A DNA stretch of 64,000 bases from Limnanthes douglasii subsp. nivea (GCA_036936605.1 JAUPFV010000001.1:218021530-218085529); one strand, 5' to 3'. Counted from the first letter of the stretch, positions 19,020 through 31,370 are shown. Made by a program: numbers and translations. The notes: generated by a model not told the origin, from the letters alone.

Positions 19020-21470
19020 AGTTTCGATAGGTGAAATTGCATATATCCCATAAACTAGAGCGAATGGAGACCCTTAAGTAGTGGTATGATGAGTGGTTTG
19101 GTATGCTCATAGTACCTCTTGTAAGTAGCTTGGCCATTTCCCAACTGCTCCGTTGTAAAAAAAATCAAACCCTTTAAAATTGTTCGATTTGCCACTTCAA
19201 CTTGTTCATTGGCTTGATGATGAAAAGGAGAAGACAAACAATGTTGAATTACTCGTGATCTACAAAATTTACCCATATCTTTGTTGTCAAATTGAGAACT
19301 ATCATCGGTAGTGATGCGCTTAGGGATGCCAAATCGGCAGCCTATGTTGGAGAGGAAAAAATTAATCACTTCTTTAGAAGTTGTTCCAGAGAAAGGTGCA
19401 ACTTCCACCCACTTGGAGAAATAATCTATTGCCACTATGGTTCGGTAACCCCCAAAAGCCATCGGAAGGGGTCCGAACAGGTCATGTCCCCATATATCAA
19501 AGGGTATTAGTTCGGATACGGATTCCATGAGGACTACCAGCACATGGATCCCATTTCTATATCTTTGACAAGGATCATATATTTTCCCCAAATCTTTAGC
19601 ATCTGTCATAATGGTAGGCCAATAGTATCTTGTTCATAATAATTTTCTAGTTAGAGCTTTATAACCACAATGTGTTGACCCTTCACCATCATGTAGTTCT
19701 TATAAAACACTTTGAGATTCATTGGGTCCGAGGCAACGCAGCAAAGGCCTACTCAAAGATTTTTTATAAAGAACTTCACTCAAAACTACAGATCCACGAG
19801 CTTTATACTTGATTTTTTTGGCCAAAACCTTATCTGAAGGTAAAACACCATTGATGACAAATTCTTGAAAATTATTTCTCCAATTTTTAGATAGTGTATT
19901 TAATACATGTATACTTTCTTCCACTTCACCCTTTATTTATGTGGTTGTGGATATAGAAGGACACTCTTGCACTAGGATCCAAGGATATGCTTCAGAGTAA
20001 GTTATGGTGGCTAAGGAATCAACCATAGAACTTTATGACCTTGAAACATGTTCATATTCAACATGTTTAAAACTAATTATAACCTCTGTTAATACCTCTG
20101 AGTACTTTGTCAAGTGATATTTTCTAGTTTCAGATTGCCCCAGAGCTTGATGGACGAGTAATTGAGAATCACTTATCAATCAGACTTTCTTGGTACTGCA
20201 TATTTGAGCTAGCCTTAGTCTAGTTATTGCTGCCTCATGTTCTGAATCATTATTAGATGCTTTGAAGCCAAAACGTATAGCTTGATACATAAAAATCACC
20301 CTAGGGAGAGATTAGACAAATTCCAGCTCCATATCCCATTAACTAGATTCACCATCAGTTTGGATCACCCATTCTTTCTTCGTCTTATTGTTTCGAGCTT
20401 CTTCACGAAGCCTTTTGGAGTGAAATTCTACTAAAATATCAGTCATATCTCTAGCTTTGATTGTAGTCCAGGAGGAAAAGTCAATATCATAATCTCCAAG
20501 CTCAACTGATCACTTAGTCATTCTTCCCGATATGTCAGCCTTTTGTAGCATATTTTTAAATAAAAAAGAAGTTCGAACTGTGATAGAAAGTGTTTGGAAG
20601 TAATATCTCATCTTTCGAGCTGGTATTAGCAATTCTAAAGATAATTTCTCCAATTTTAATAATTATTTCTCAACTTCCAACAAACACTTGCTTGTATAAT
20701 AAACATGACGGGGGTAATTATCAACTTTTCGAACCAATACGCCACTTACAGTATATTCTGATATTGCTAAATACATATAAAGCCTTTCCCCATTAACAGG
20801 TTTAACTAAAGTTTTGGGTGAGGATAAGTGTCTCTTGATCTCAAGGAAAGCTTGGTCACACTTACGAGACCAATTAAAGACTTTAACATTTCTTAAGACT
20901 TGGAAAAATTAAGCACATTTATATGATGATCTCGAAATAAACCGGTTCAATGCTGCTAATCTTCCAGTCAGTATCTGAACTTCTTTAGTAGTCCTAAGTG
21001 GATCCATGGCTAACAAAGCATTTAACTGATATGGGTCAGCCTAAATTCCTCTTTCACTGATAATATAACCCCAAAATTTACCATATCGAACCCCAAAAGT
21101 ACATTTATCAGGATTTAACTTCAAATCTATGGCTTTCAAGTTAGAAAATGTTTCTTAGAGGTCAGATATGTGATCTTCCTCCTTAAGGATTTTAACCATT
21201 ATATCATCGATATACACTTCTACGTTTCTTCTGATCTGATTAACAAACGCTTTAGTCACCAGTCGTTGATAAGTGGCACCAACATTCTTCATCCCAAATG
21301 ACATTACCTTATAACAATGAAGCCCCCTCTCGGTGATGAACGTAGTGTGATCTTAATCATTCAGATACATCTGTATCTGATTATATCTAGAGAAAGCATA
21401 CATAAATGACAACAACTTGTTCCTTGAGGTAGACTCTACTAGTTGATCTATCTGGGTACTGGAAATGGAT
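19020..21470 (-). pseudogene. Ty3/gypsy pol fragment: RT, RNase H, integrase
   Basis: Reading down the minus strand from 21470: reverse transcriptase (IDQLVESTSRNKLLSFMYAF, YNQIQMYLND, then VEVYIDDIM near 21200 as the catalytic box), then RNase H (VIQTDGESS near 20350, ASNNDSEHEAA near 20230), then integrase: the zinc-binding end, GHDLFGPLPMAFGG, AIDYFSKWVE, RITTDDSSQFDNKD and HHQANEQVEVANRTI. In the zinc-binding motif the first Cys of CxxC is Tyr (YDPCQRY), and NGP of the second acidic motif is DSS. Multiple stops. The front of RT, protease and gag are absent; the break at about 21470 meets an unrelated segment. Domain order RT-RH-IN defines Ty3/gypsy. Confidence 0.9.
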
Positions 21471-23243
21471 TCTTGGGATAAGAGAATGTTATCATATATA
21501 TTCCGTATCCTTCTATCTGTTATCTGTCGTACCCTCTGTTTTAGTCTAAGCACCTTGATCTTCAAGGCTTTCTATCTATCTTTTCTTTGTCCACGATTTT
21601 TCAACCAGCTTTCCTGTTTCTATTCTAGTTACCTTAGCATAACTAGAAATCAGTTCCTTAGTTTAGTTCCTCTTCCTGTCCAAATGCTCTCAAAAGCACG
21701 CCCAAATCCTTGCCAGCACCGCTCTCCTACATTTGACAAAATACAGAACCTCTTTTCCCCTTTGCCCACCCCTCAATGTAAACCTGACTTTTTTAAACTT
21801 TACTCGCTTCGTGCTAAACCAAGACTTAGGCTACCTCTTCTCTATGTTTCTATACCTAGATTAGGATCTAAGACCCGTCTGCTCTTAGGCCTCACTACAT
21901 TATGCCATTGCTTCCTCTGGATGGAAGCCTTTTTTCCTACAGATCAATTCAGACCTACTACCTTTCTCTCATCTCTCAATCAAACCACTGGCTATTTAAT
22001 CACACCCCTACTCACCTTCTATACGCAACCCTCATAATCTGCATTACCATTCATTCATCCAAAAATTTAAGGCATTACCTGATGGATCCCTCTGTCTCAT
22101 TGAGACCGTCCAAGCCTACTGGCCTTCCTGAAACTTTCTCCCTCATTCGAACAATTAGCTTTTCTTTCTCCCTTGCTGCTTTCCCCTCTTCCACTGACCC
22201 ATCAAGCAATCCATCATCCACCTTCACAGCTCTCTAACAGGCCCTCCTGGTTCCCTCAAGTCCACCCACTCACCAAATATCCTCCCTGCATGAATCGAAT
22301 GTCAAAAATGCACTAGCCATAGCCAGACGCCATATGGAATCTGGCCAAGGGAATATTATTTTTCAGTCAGCTCCTATGAGTGAAATACAAAATTACTTAC
22401 ATTCTAATGAGCCCATCCTCCCTGAACTCCCTCAAGTAATCTTCTCGACCGTTTCTTCTGGGAACTGGCCACCTCCTCATGATACCATTATCTCTCCTAG
22501 AGCCACTAACCCTCCCTCCACCGAATTAGGGTTCTATGCCAATTTGGTTGCTGCGACTGAAGAGCTCCCTTGTCAACCACTGCTAACTTCAATATCTCTG
22601 TCTGTTGCATTGGGACAGAGCAGCCCTTGTCGAGTCGAACCTCTATTAGCCTCAATCTAGCAGGCTTTTACTCTGCCATCATCACTAGAACTACTAGGGA
22701 TTAATCCTATCTTTTCGTATGCGTCGTCGTCTTCGATCAAGAGTGGTCATCTCTCTGGGAATGGAGGCTCCACAACTTGATCTGAAAACCCTTCCCATCA
22801 ATCAGCTGCTCTTTATTGCTCCACTGGTTGTGAGAATTCGTCACCGGTGAAGGACCCTCTAAGGCTCAGAACCCTTCTCAGTCACGAACTAAAACTAGCA
22901 GTAAACCAGGAAACCAGGAAAGGAAAATTAGAATCGAAGGCATTGTGAGACCTTTGAGTAGCAACAAATCGGGAAATCGGGTTGAGAAATAGGGAATTGA
23001 CGGTGATATATGTAACCGGTCTGGCAACCCTAACTTTCCCACCAGTAGCCGTTTTGAAATTGCGAAGTCTATAATGTCCATGTTTGTCTTTGGAGGTGGG
23101 TTGGGAATAGTCTCTAAGGACTTGGGTCAGTCTGGTGATAAGTCTTCCCAGTCCAACTCGGGTCCTTCCTCCATGGGGTGTTTTTCTAAACAAATTGGGC
23201 CCACATAAGTTTTATCAATAAATAGGCTCGGTAAAAACAAAGG
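21471..23243 (+). other. Unrecognised segment with Pro/Ser-rich open frames
   Basis: Plus-strand frames at about 21580-22037, 22030-22237 and 22334-22660 are rich in Pro, Ser and Leu, have normal-looking codon variety and run on with few stops: NEPILPELPQVIFSTVSSG and ELGFYANLVAATEELPCQP are typical stretches. I recognise no domain. It lies between two gypsy pol fragments of opposite orientation and has a more balanced base composition than its AT-rich surroundings. It could be a LINE ORF1 piece, a captured gene fragment or the divergent gag end of one of the gypsy copies. Confidence 0.3.
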
Positions 23244-24970
23244 CAAAGGCCTGCTGGGAGGTCCGGACTGATGGTGGATCAAGTACCATGGGATGTGGTG
23301 TTGGGATATGTTTAACCTCTCAGTACGGTGACAGAATGTACCAAGCTATATGTTTTGCCTTCATGGCTTCCAATAATGAATCTGAATATGAAGCTGCTAT
23401 AGCAGGTTTAAAGTTAGCTCTCATCTATGGAGCTAAGAGGGTCAGGTTGATGAGTGAATCTCAAATTCTTATCCATCAAGCGTAAGGTCAATCCGAAGCC
23501 AAGAAAGAGAAATTGATTAAATACGTGTTCATCCTTAAATAAGTGGCACTTAACTTCAAAAGCATCATATATGAGCACGTACCCCGAACGGTAAATACGC
23601 TAGCAGACTCTTTAGCAACTGTAGCCTACTACGAGTCCTACCCTTGGATACATGTGCAAGAGTGCCCATCTATTCAACTCGATTCGGATAAGGAAGAAGA
23701 AAGCTTGAATATACAAGTAAAAAAACCTCAAGATTAGAGATTTCCAATTCTTCAATATCTCTCAGATGTTATCTTGCCTCCGGAGAAAGCAGTGCCAAGA
23801 AAACAAAATACAAAGCTCATGGTTTTGTCATCCTAAGGGATGTTCTTTATAAAAAACTCCTATAGTAAACCTCTCCTACGATGTCTGGGGGTTGAGGAGT
23901 CCCAAGTAGTGATCTCCGAACTACATGATGGTGAGGGATCAGCTCACTACGGATTCAGGGCCCTAACAAGAAGAGTTTTGTTAGCTGGGTACTACTGGCC
24001 CTCCATAATGCAAGATGCTAAGAAGTTGGTAAAAAAATGTGACCCATACCAAAGATATAGCAATGAAATTCATCCCCCAGCTATCCCTTTAGAGTCAATT
24101 TCTGAACTAATACCTTTTGCTCGTTGGGGGCTGGATTTGGTCGGGCCTCTACCTATGCCATCCGGAGGGTGTAGAACTATAATGGTTGCTATTGATTACT
24201 TCTCCAAGTGGATAGAAGCAGCTCCATTGGCAGGTACAACATCGAAAGCTGTTATAAAATTCATCTTATCCAATATCTATTGCACATTTGGAATTGCAAA
24301 AAAGATAACCACAAACAATGGGCCACAGTTCGACAACAAAGAAATGGAGAATTTTTGTACCTCTAGAGGCATACAACATTGCTTCTCTTCTCCTTTCCAC
24401 CCACAATAAAATGGTCAAGTCGAAGTGGCCAACAGGACCATCTTTTCCGGTCTTAAAAAGAATTTAGAAGGAGCTGCTGGAAAATGGCCAAACTATCTAC
24501 AAGAAGTATTATGGGCCTATTGAACCACTCCTGGGGCTGCAACACAAGATTCTCCCTTTGCTTTAATGTATGGGATGGATGCCATAGCTCCCATAGAAGC
24601 TACTCTTCCTTCTTTTCGAGTTCATAACTTCTCTGAACACGCTAACGAAGTGGCAGTAAGAGGCCAACTTGACTTGATGGAGGAAAGAAGAGTTAAGGCT
24701 CACCTTAGAGCCACACACTATCAAGGCCTGATGAGAAGTAGGTTTGCTTCCAAAGTTAGAAGAAGAGATTTCCAGCCAGGCGATAAAGTATTGAGGAAAG
24801 TCTTCCTACATACTAAGGAGAAGCAGTTCGGCAAGCTGGCTCCAACTTGGGAAGGACCCTGTGTGGTCTGTGAAAAGCTTAAGCCTGGGACATACCGTCT
24901 TCAAGGCAAGGATAGAAGGGTTTTGAATCATCCTTGGAACGTTGAGCACCTCCGATTATACTTGGAATGA
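23244..24970 (+). pseudogene. Ty3/gypsy pol fragment: RNase H and integrase
   Basis: Starts abruptly at WEVRTDGGSST, the first strand of RNase H, followed by ASNNESEYEAAIAGLKLAL and LADSLATVAY. The integrase zinc-binding end follows (ELHDGEGSAHYGFRALTRRV, with CDPY replacing the second Cys), then the core: WGLDLVGPLPMPSGG, VAIDYFSKWIEA, KKITTNNGPQFDNKEM and HPQ-stop-NGQVEVANRTI, then DAIAPIEATLPSFRVHNF and the C-terminal domain ending LNHPWNVEHLRLYLE. The usual TDNGPQF is TNNGPQF, so the second catalytic Asp is Asn. A stop interrupts the motif carrying the catalytic Glu. A dead copy of the same family as 19020-21470, opposite strand. Confidence 0.92.
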
Positions 24971-25484
24971 AAGATGTGTAAATATTTACTTGTTTAAAAG
25001 TTCATGTAAATATTTGGGGGCATACTCTTTCCTTTCCTAGTGGCGCGGGGAGGTTTTAATGAGGTGTTCTAGCTTTTCAATAAAATTCGATGCCTTCTTG
25101 AAAGATTCGGAGTGTTTCAGTTGGTTTTTTCTTTGAGATTTTCTATCAATGTCAGATTGATCAAATTAAATTGATAGAGTGATGACTACTTAAACATTTG
25201 TCATCGGAGAATTTAAACACTCTCACTTTAAAATACAAGCAAACTAACTAAAGGATGTTTAAACATTAGCCACCGAAGCTGAAAACATGAAAAAAATGCA
25301 AGTCTGTACAAAGTAAAATTGCCCATTAAGACATACGAAGTGCCTTGTCCACCCAAGGACTTTGAGTTTTCAAACAAAAAGGTTTATCCAAATAGAAGCC
25401 GGACACGATTACAAAAAATGCCTTGGCCATCCAAAGACTTTGGTTCAATCACAAAAAATTTAAAAAAAAGAGATAATTAATACT
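24971..25484 (+). other. Spacer between pol and the antisense gene
   Basis: Non-coding. Contains two copies of TTTAAACATT(T/A)G(T/C)CA(T/C)CG (about 25192 and 25260) and repeated GCCTTGxCCAxCCAAxGACTTTG (about 25332 and 25418). The latter motif also recurs at 38610 and 38670 in front of another antisense gene, so it marks this region of the element. Confidence 0.6.
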
Positions 25485-28436
25485 TCAAGACTGAGCTTTC
25501 TTCGATGACCCAGCCTTACTAGTCTTCTTCTTAGGGTCGTTATTTTCTTCATCCGGACTCTCCCCGGTGTTCTCTTCTTCATCGGTTGTATCATCCAAAC
25601 CACTGGAGTAGTCATGCTTGTCACCATCAGCCATCGTGTGAAAGGGGAGGTCTTCATACTCTACAAAAGTCCATAAATCTCCTAGCGTCCTCTTCGGGAA
25701 TTTCTCATGAAAGAGCAAGACCATGTCCGATTTCACTTTGGCATACTTTTCCCCCTGAGTATCTATCACTCTGTTGGTATAAGCGTCAATCTTAGCTTCA
25801 ATTGTTCTCTCTTGCTCCTTTAACAATCCAGCTTTCTCTTGTGCAGCCTTGGACACCGAGTCCTCGAGCGAGATCTTGTCATTGGTTAAAATGTGAATGA
25901 CCTTATCCTTAGCCCTCACCTCTTCTCTTGAAAAAGAGAGATCTCTCTTCAAGTCAGATTGCTTTGATTGGAGTTCTTTGATATTTGCTTCCGAAGTGGC
26001 TAGCTTTGTGGCCCAATCCTCCTGGTTTTTCTTCAACTCCTCATTTTCCCTCTTCAATGCATCAGCATTTTGATTGGCAGTGAAGAGTTCACTAGACAAT
26101 TTCTCTTTGTCAGAATTGAGGGCATTGATGATGGTTGACTGACTTCGTACTTGCTTCTCCAAATTAAGCACTAGCTGAATATTACTTAATATGGAGTGAG
26201 TTACGACATCTCTTTCACTCGAGACAGAGAAAGACTTACCATTGAATGTGACGATGTTCGAAGAACTTGGGGGGGAGGTATGGCCCAGCAAAATCTTCTT
26301 TAGGGAGGTTTTTGAAGTAGAGACCAATCTCTTCAAGGCCACTGATATCGACGCCATCAATGCTGGTATCCCCTCCTGCACCCCCTCCGGTTTGAAAGTC
26401 ACCGGGGATCCCTTCTGCTTGAGTAAAGTCAGTAGGGTCAACAGGAGGAAGAGGCTCTGAAGAGAAATTTTATCACCCTTGAAGGTTTTCTTCTTCTTGG
26501 CCTCCCTATCCTTGCCTTCCGGTCCCCTTTTCCTATCGTTCTTAGGAGCCTTTGAGGATTTGGGAGATCCAACCACTTCTCTAGTACTTTCATGCTCCAC
26601 TACTTATAAAAGAGCAACATCAATCTATCCTTGTTCTGGCCCCTCTGGGTTTGTTGGGGCAGCTTCCTCTGCTTCGGTAGGATTGGCTTTAACCGTACTC
26701 TGCTTGCCTTTACCTTTCTTGCCCTTCATCTTTCTTGGGGCTTTAACTCTACCGGGCAGATACAACGACCCATCCGGTGCATCTGTCCTCCTGAGGATTA
26801 CTTCCGGAGGGGTGGGGTGGTTAGTTCCTCCCAAGATAAGTCCCTCCGGTCAGTTGTATTCCAAAGGTAGGACCTTGTTAGATTGCCTCCGGTAAAAGCA
26901 TTGTGGAAGCGATTTCCCCACTTCTCAGCAGTCCAAGCATTTAGCTTGGAGCAAGTGATCTTCCCAGCCTTCAAGTGGTCACTAAAGTCCTTAGACAGCA
27001 CTACCAAAAAAAAAAGACAAGTTAGACAAACAAATTTGTGATAAGTAAAGATGGAAATATGAGATGAGATTCTTACCATCACTTCGCCATCTGCTGGTAA
27101 GCAGACTCGGGTTGACATCAGTTTTAATTTTCCTCCCATTCTCCTAGGCGCCACTAACAAACAAGAATTGAGTCTTCCAATTCCTTTCCGACTCAAGCAG
27201 GTCGTCTACTATTTTGTAATTATCACTCATGTTGAAGTGATAGAAGGGGATAAGGTGGTTTCTGCAGAGGCTGGCCACAACTACAAACTGCTCCATTAGA
27301 AGAGGAATTCCGAAGAGCCTGGAGGCCATAATACAGGCCATGAGAGTATACCATGCATTGGGGCTCAATTGGCTTGGGCAGAGTTTGATGAGGTGAAAGT
27401 ATTTGACTATTTCTGGGTCTAGGGGAAACCTTAGTCCCTAGTTGAATAGCTCTGTGAAAAAAACTATCTCACTGAGCTTGCAATCCATCGGTGTCTCCGG
27501 ATCCACCGGAATCCTCACCTTGACATTCTCCGGGATCCCCCATTTTGTTCGCATACGACCCAGTTCGGCTGTGTGGATGAAAGCATAATTAAGTTTTTGC
27601 AAAGCTAGCAGGTATTTGACACTTACTTTGTGGAAGCAAGGTCCCACTTTTCCCACAAGGCTCTCCGGCAGATCCGGATGTTTTAAGCATAACTTCTCCT
27701 TGCCTTTGTCTTTCTTAGCAGCAGCACCCTCACTTGTTTGCCCGGAGACTTCGGACTCAAAAGGAGCTTCTTCAATAGAATCCTCCAGCACTTCTTCCAT
27801 TATTTTGGAAGGTTTATCAGTTGTTTTTCGGTGAGGGGAACTAGTGGTTGGCTCAACAGGCCCTCCGGATGGTTGGGCATTACTGACTTCTTATAGTCTG
27901 AACTCCGGCTGAGGCTCAGATACAGTGGTTTCTTTCCGGAGACTTGAACTAGATACCTTCGGGCCGTACAACTTGTCCTTAGGAGTCTTAATGGGTGCTT
28001 CTGACCCTGTATTTGTATTTTTACCCCCAGATTTGGAAGACGTAGCTTTTGGAGCCTTCCCTTTCACCAAACGACCTCTTCTCCGATCTACTAACTTCTC
28101 TGGAGAGGTGTCAGCATCCGATCCCATAGCAATGAATGTGAAAGGTTTCTTAAAGCTTGTGACTGCCTGCCCTGGTTCAACAACAAGCTCTGATTCCTGG
28201 ACCGATGAGCCCGAAACGATTGGTGAAAGGTTGGACTAGAACAACCTCCTAGGTTTAGCACTCATAGTTTTAGAAAAACCCCGGTCAGGCTCTGAACTTG
28301 GTGTTTCCGATTTATCACCAGGGGAAACAGGGAGGCCTGCAGCAATGCGCCTTTCTCGTTCAACCTTTTGAGCTTTTTTCAACTCTGACAAATTGAGCCA
28401 CCCACCTTTTACTAAAGCGTTTCTTGCTGTGAACAT
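25485..28436 (-). pseudogene. Antisense gene of a Ty3/gypsy element (putative gypsy-type transposon domain plus coiled coil)
   Basis: Runs against pol and ends 514 bp from it. From the N-terminus: MFTARNALVKGGWLNLSELK with a basic/Ser-rich region (28436-27800); HPDLPESLVGKVG, a linker, WGIPENVKVRIPVDPETP and LSEIVFFTELFN; then after one stop FHLIKLCPSQLSPNAWYTLM and ASRLFGIPLL (27400-27144). This resembles the Pfam family 'putative gypsy type transposon'. An intron (27001-27076) follows, then AEKWGNRFHNAFTGGN and LSWEELTTPP, then a basic stretch. The last 371-codon frame (26600-25485) is a long Lys/Glu/Leu coiled coil ending in an acidic tail and KKKTSKAGSSKKAQS. Only a few stops or frameshifts break it. 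Function unknown in any Tat element. Confidence 0.8.
27001..27076 (-). other. Antisense-gene intron (76 bp)
   Basis: On the minus strand: donor GTGATG|GTAAGAATC at 27077/27076, a T-run of about 12, and acceptor TTGGTAG|TGC at 27001/27000. Its location matches introns at 18405-18481 and 44953-45038. Joining the exons exactly gives a one-base frame mismatch here, consistent with decay of this copy. Confidence 0.65.
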
Positions 28437-28872
28437 AAACTCACACCAAAAGAAATGTTTTTTGAGAGATGAAAGCTTTGAAGTTTAACAGAGCAAAGAT
28501 AATAAGATGGTAAAACAGTAGAAAAGGGACTAATTTATAGTAAAGGTACAAAAGATGTTTCGATACCTAGGAGAATTCGAAAGGATTGTAATGATTAAAG
28601 ACGACACTGATGTCACCCACATTAAATGAAGAGGTTGCTTTTTGGAGTAAGTGGGAGCGCTGTTCTAGGAAAAAAACGACTGATGTGGCGTATCAAAGAA
28701 AGACACGTGTCCCACGATCTCTGGCAAAAACTGTTCAGTTTCTAAGAACTTTTTCAGTCCGAGTGAAGTCATTACATAGTTTGAAATCTGTCTGGACATG
28801 GTTATGAACACATACAGAGTGTTTTTAAGGTCTTGCCAAAGGCCTTCGAACACAACCTAAAAAAGAGACTAC
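28437..28872 (-). promoter_or_regulatory. Leader and promoter region of the antisense gene
   Basis: On the minus strand, CTATAAATTAG (about 28531-28541) lies about 100 bp before the first ATG at 28436, a plausible TATA box. It sits between the gene and the 3' LTR, so the gene need not use the LTR promoter. On the plus strand the end of this stretch (AAAAAAGAGACTAC) is the likely polypurine tract next to the LTR. Confidence 0.45.
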
Positions 28873-29250
28873 TGATGAGTCCGGATTTTATCACCACTCT
28901 TTTTTAGAACCAGACAGGGGCAATTCGGACAACATCCACCTACTAAACCGTCTGAACTGAACTAATCCATTAAAAACTTAATCACTTCATGACTAAGCTA
29001 ATTACCTACCTGCTTAAAACTAATGGGTCTTTGAACTCGACCCAAATCCATAAACACGACCCGAAAGCCCATATGGCCCAAGGTTAAGGGTATAAATACC
29101 CAACCACTTTCATTTAAGAAGGGTAATGAGAATTAAATACAACCAGACAACTCAACTCTCTCACTACAATCTACTAAACATTAAATACCTTTGAAATACC
29201 ACAAAACTTCAGACAAAATTACCCTCGTTCAAAACTTATCCACACCATCA
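28873..29250 (+). mobile_element. Ty3/gypsy 3' LTR, family 2
   Basis: Begins TGATGAGTCCGG and ends CACACCATCA, 378 bp, with TATAAATACC at 29091-29100. It matches 40629-41037 and the fragment 40245-40443 in CGACCCGAAAGCCCAT, GGTATAAATACCCAA and AATTAAATACAACCAG. Placement after pol (plus) and the antisense gene makes it the 3' LTR of the element starting at 23244. Confidence 0.85.
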
Positions 29251-29400
29251 ACAACATACAAACCTGATGGAAGATATAAGAGCGAGATGACCCTGAATTA
29301 AAGATAGTGACGAGTGAAGTCAATATTAATGTGTTTAGTCCTTTCATGAAAAACAAAATTGCAATATGTATGAAACTTTTGTTATCATAATGTAAGGAAG
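29251..29400 (-). mobile_element. Copia RNase H tail remnant
   Basis: TATAAGAGCGAGATGACCCTG..GACGAGTGAAGT..TTAATGTGTT..TTTCATGAAAAACA matches the copia-derived pieces before the MADS fragments (about 440-530 and 13770-13870) and the intact-order copy at 31740-31860. Confidence 0.55.
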
Positions 29401-29599
29401 TGTGTTGAATTTAATATTATCGATTTAAGTTTAATGTTTTTCAAATCGTTAGACACTAACATAAAATGAACACAATAGACAAATAAATTTTAAATGAAAG
29501 TACATTACAATGACTAATAATTCCAAAAAAATGTGCACAAATATTAAACTAATTCGTCTAAATCGGTTACTTCGTGACCGACAACCACGTTGTTACGAG

Positions 29600-30740
29600 T
29601 TTGAATATCTTGATATCTTCTACAGGGAGATATAATCAATAAATTCCAACCCGGCTCTTCTAAAATACGCAATCTGATACAACAAGAATGTACCCTTGCA
29701 TACGGGACGTCCTTCATGTTTATCTTTGTACACCCAATGATGTTTTAATCAATATTCCATTAACATAACATGTACATTTTGTTTGAGAGCATTAATCAAC
29801 ATTTTGTATTTATTTGTCAAAACTACGAACAATACTTCAATTCTGTTATTTACCATTAGTGATTGCAATCAATCTAATACCCACTTATAATTGTCAACTT
29901 CCTCCTCATACATAAATATAAATCTGATATAGAAAGTCAAATGGGTATAGGTTACTTTATTGACCTCAAAGAATGACATCCCCTACCTTATTATATTCTA
30001 GATGTTATCCATTATTAACATATTTGGAAACATGCGTAATAAATGAATACTAACAGAATGTGTAAATACAATATTAGTAACGATATTTATTTTATCTTAG
30101 TTCGATCTATATCATTTGAAATTACTGAACTTTTTTAGTTCGCTTAATAAGTAATGCACTTGTGATCGGCCAATTTTCTCCGATTTCTATAGTTTTTGTC
30201 GTACTATGTATACAATGTGTATAAACTGTGCATTTTTAGGGCTTAACTCTTTCACTCCGCTATAAATTTCAGCCAGATGAGTACTTGTCTACGAATAATA
30301 ATGTACAAATCCCAACTCTTTTTTATTGAAGTGTGTTGTGTATGAATGACCTTCTAATTTATTTTGCATTACCATCATTGTGAATCCAGTATTTGACCAC
30401 TAAGAACCATTTTTCAGAAGCTATCATAGTTCCATTAAGCTTCAAAGAGCATCTACATTTTTTTTTCTAACTGACTTCCTGTTAAGATAATTTGGATCCA
30501 CCAAACTTTTATAATATTTTAATAACTCACATTCTAATGGAATTATAGAATCCTTTCTATTTTTTGCATTGTCATGATGCCTTATTATATTAATGAACTT
30601 GTTGTCGGCTCTAATATTCTTAATTCACTCATACAATGCTTCCTGCGTATAATATCATTTGTCGTACAAAATAAGAACTATAATCCAAAAAGAAATACTT
30701 TCTGGTATCATTTCCCTCATACAATTCTAAATTACATTAG
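29600..30740 (-). pseudogene. FAR1/MULE-type transposase fossil (copy X)
   Basis: Minus strand, from 30740 downwards. YTQEALYEWIKNIRADNKF and IIRHHDNAKNRKDS belong to the N-terminal zinc region. LNGTMIASEKWFLVVKYWIH and LEGHSYTTHFNKKELGF match the LEGHSYAGRL-type segment of FAR1/MULE proteins. The core reads FFEVNKVTYTHLTFYIRFIF, NYKWVLD and LQSLM. Many stops and frameshifts. FAR1-like and MULE transposases share this layout; the adjacent copia LTR and the other copies (Y, Z) show it moved as part of a larger block. Not functional. Confidence 0.65.
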
Positions 30741-31370
30741 ATAAAATTAAAACCAATCCATATAATAAATAAACTAAACAAATATATAGTCAAAATAGCC
30801 AGCAATGGGCCTATGCAGTGCGAATACTAGGTATATGTACTACCAATATAATGAAATATGTAGTTTTACTATGGTTCTATATGTTTTCTTCAAGGGCTAT
30901 GCAATTCCATTACGAACCCTCCGTACGGACTAGTACAAGAGGACATGTACTACAAGTGCGGAGGATTTGTATTGGAACTGCAAATGAACAAGCCTTAAAA
31001 TTGGTCGAGAAATACTTAATCTATCTATTGTGAATGAAAATATAGTTTTTATAACTAATTTATTGGTTAAATTAGAGTTCTATTTAGCATTTACCTTTTT
31101 CGATATTTGAGTTGGATCCAAGTTTTTGTATTCCATGATTTGTTTTTATATAAACTAGTTTTTTTTTCAAGAATAAGATTTTATTTAAAAAAAAGTAGTG
31201 TTTAATTTTATAAATTTTATAAATATAAGAAAATAGGTGTTTATGATACTATAATATATTTTTAGGTAATGACACTATTATGAATAAAATACGTTGAAAA
31301 TGTTTTTATCTCTAGAAAATATTAACTTGGATCATAAATGAAAAATATAAGGTTAAACTATGTTGGAGAA
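30741..31370. other. Upstream part of block X, no gene seen
   Basis: AT-rich sequence repeated at 62830-63433 of block Z (GCCAGCAATGGGCCTAT / GCCAGTAACGGACCTAT, ATAATGAAATATGTA). It ends at the copia LTR in both blocks. Confidence 0.6.

Noticed and set aside
25586..26895. Plus-strand frames opposite the antisense gene
   Set aside because: These frames mirror the coding minus strand, contain no recognisable motifs, and lack any promoter or start context.
30818..31033. Open frame beside the copia LTR
   Set aside because: Lies in block X spacer; the corresponding part of block Z is not open, so coding is unlikely.
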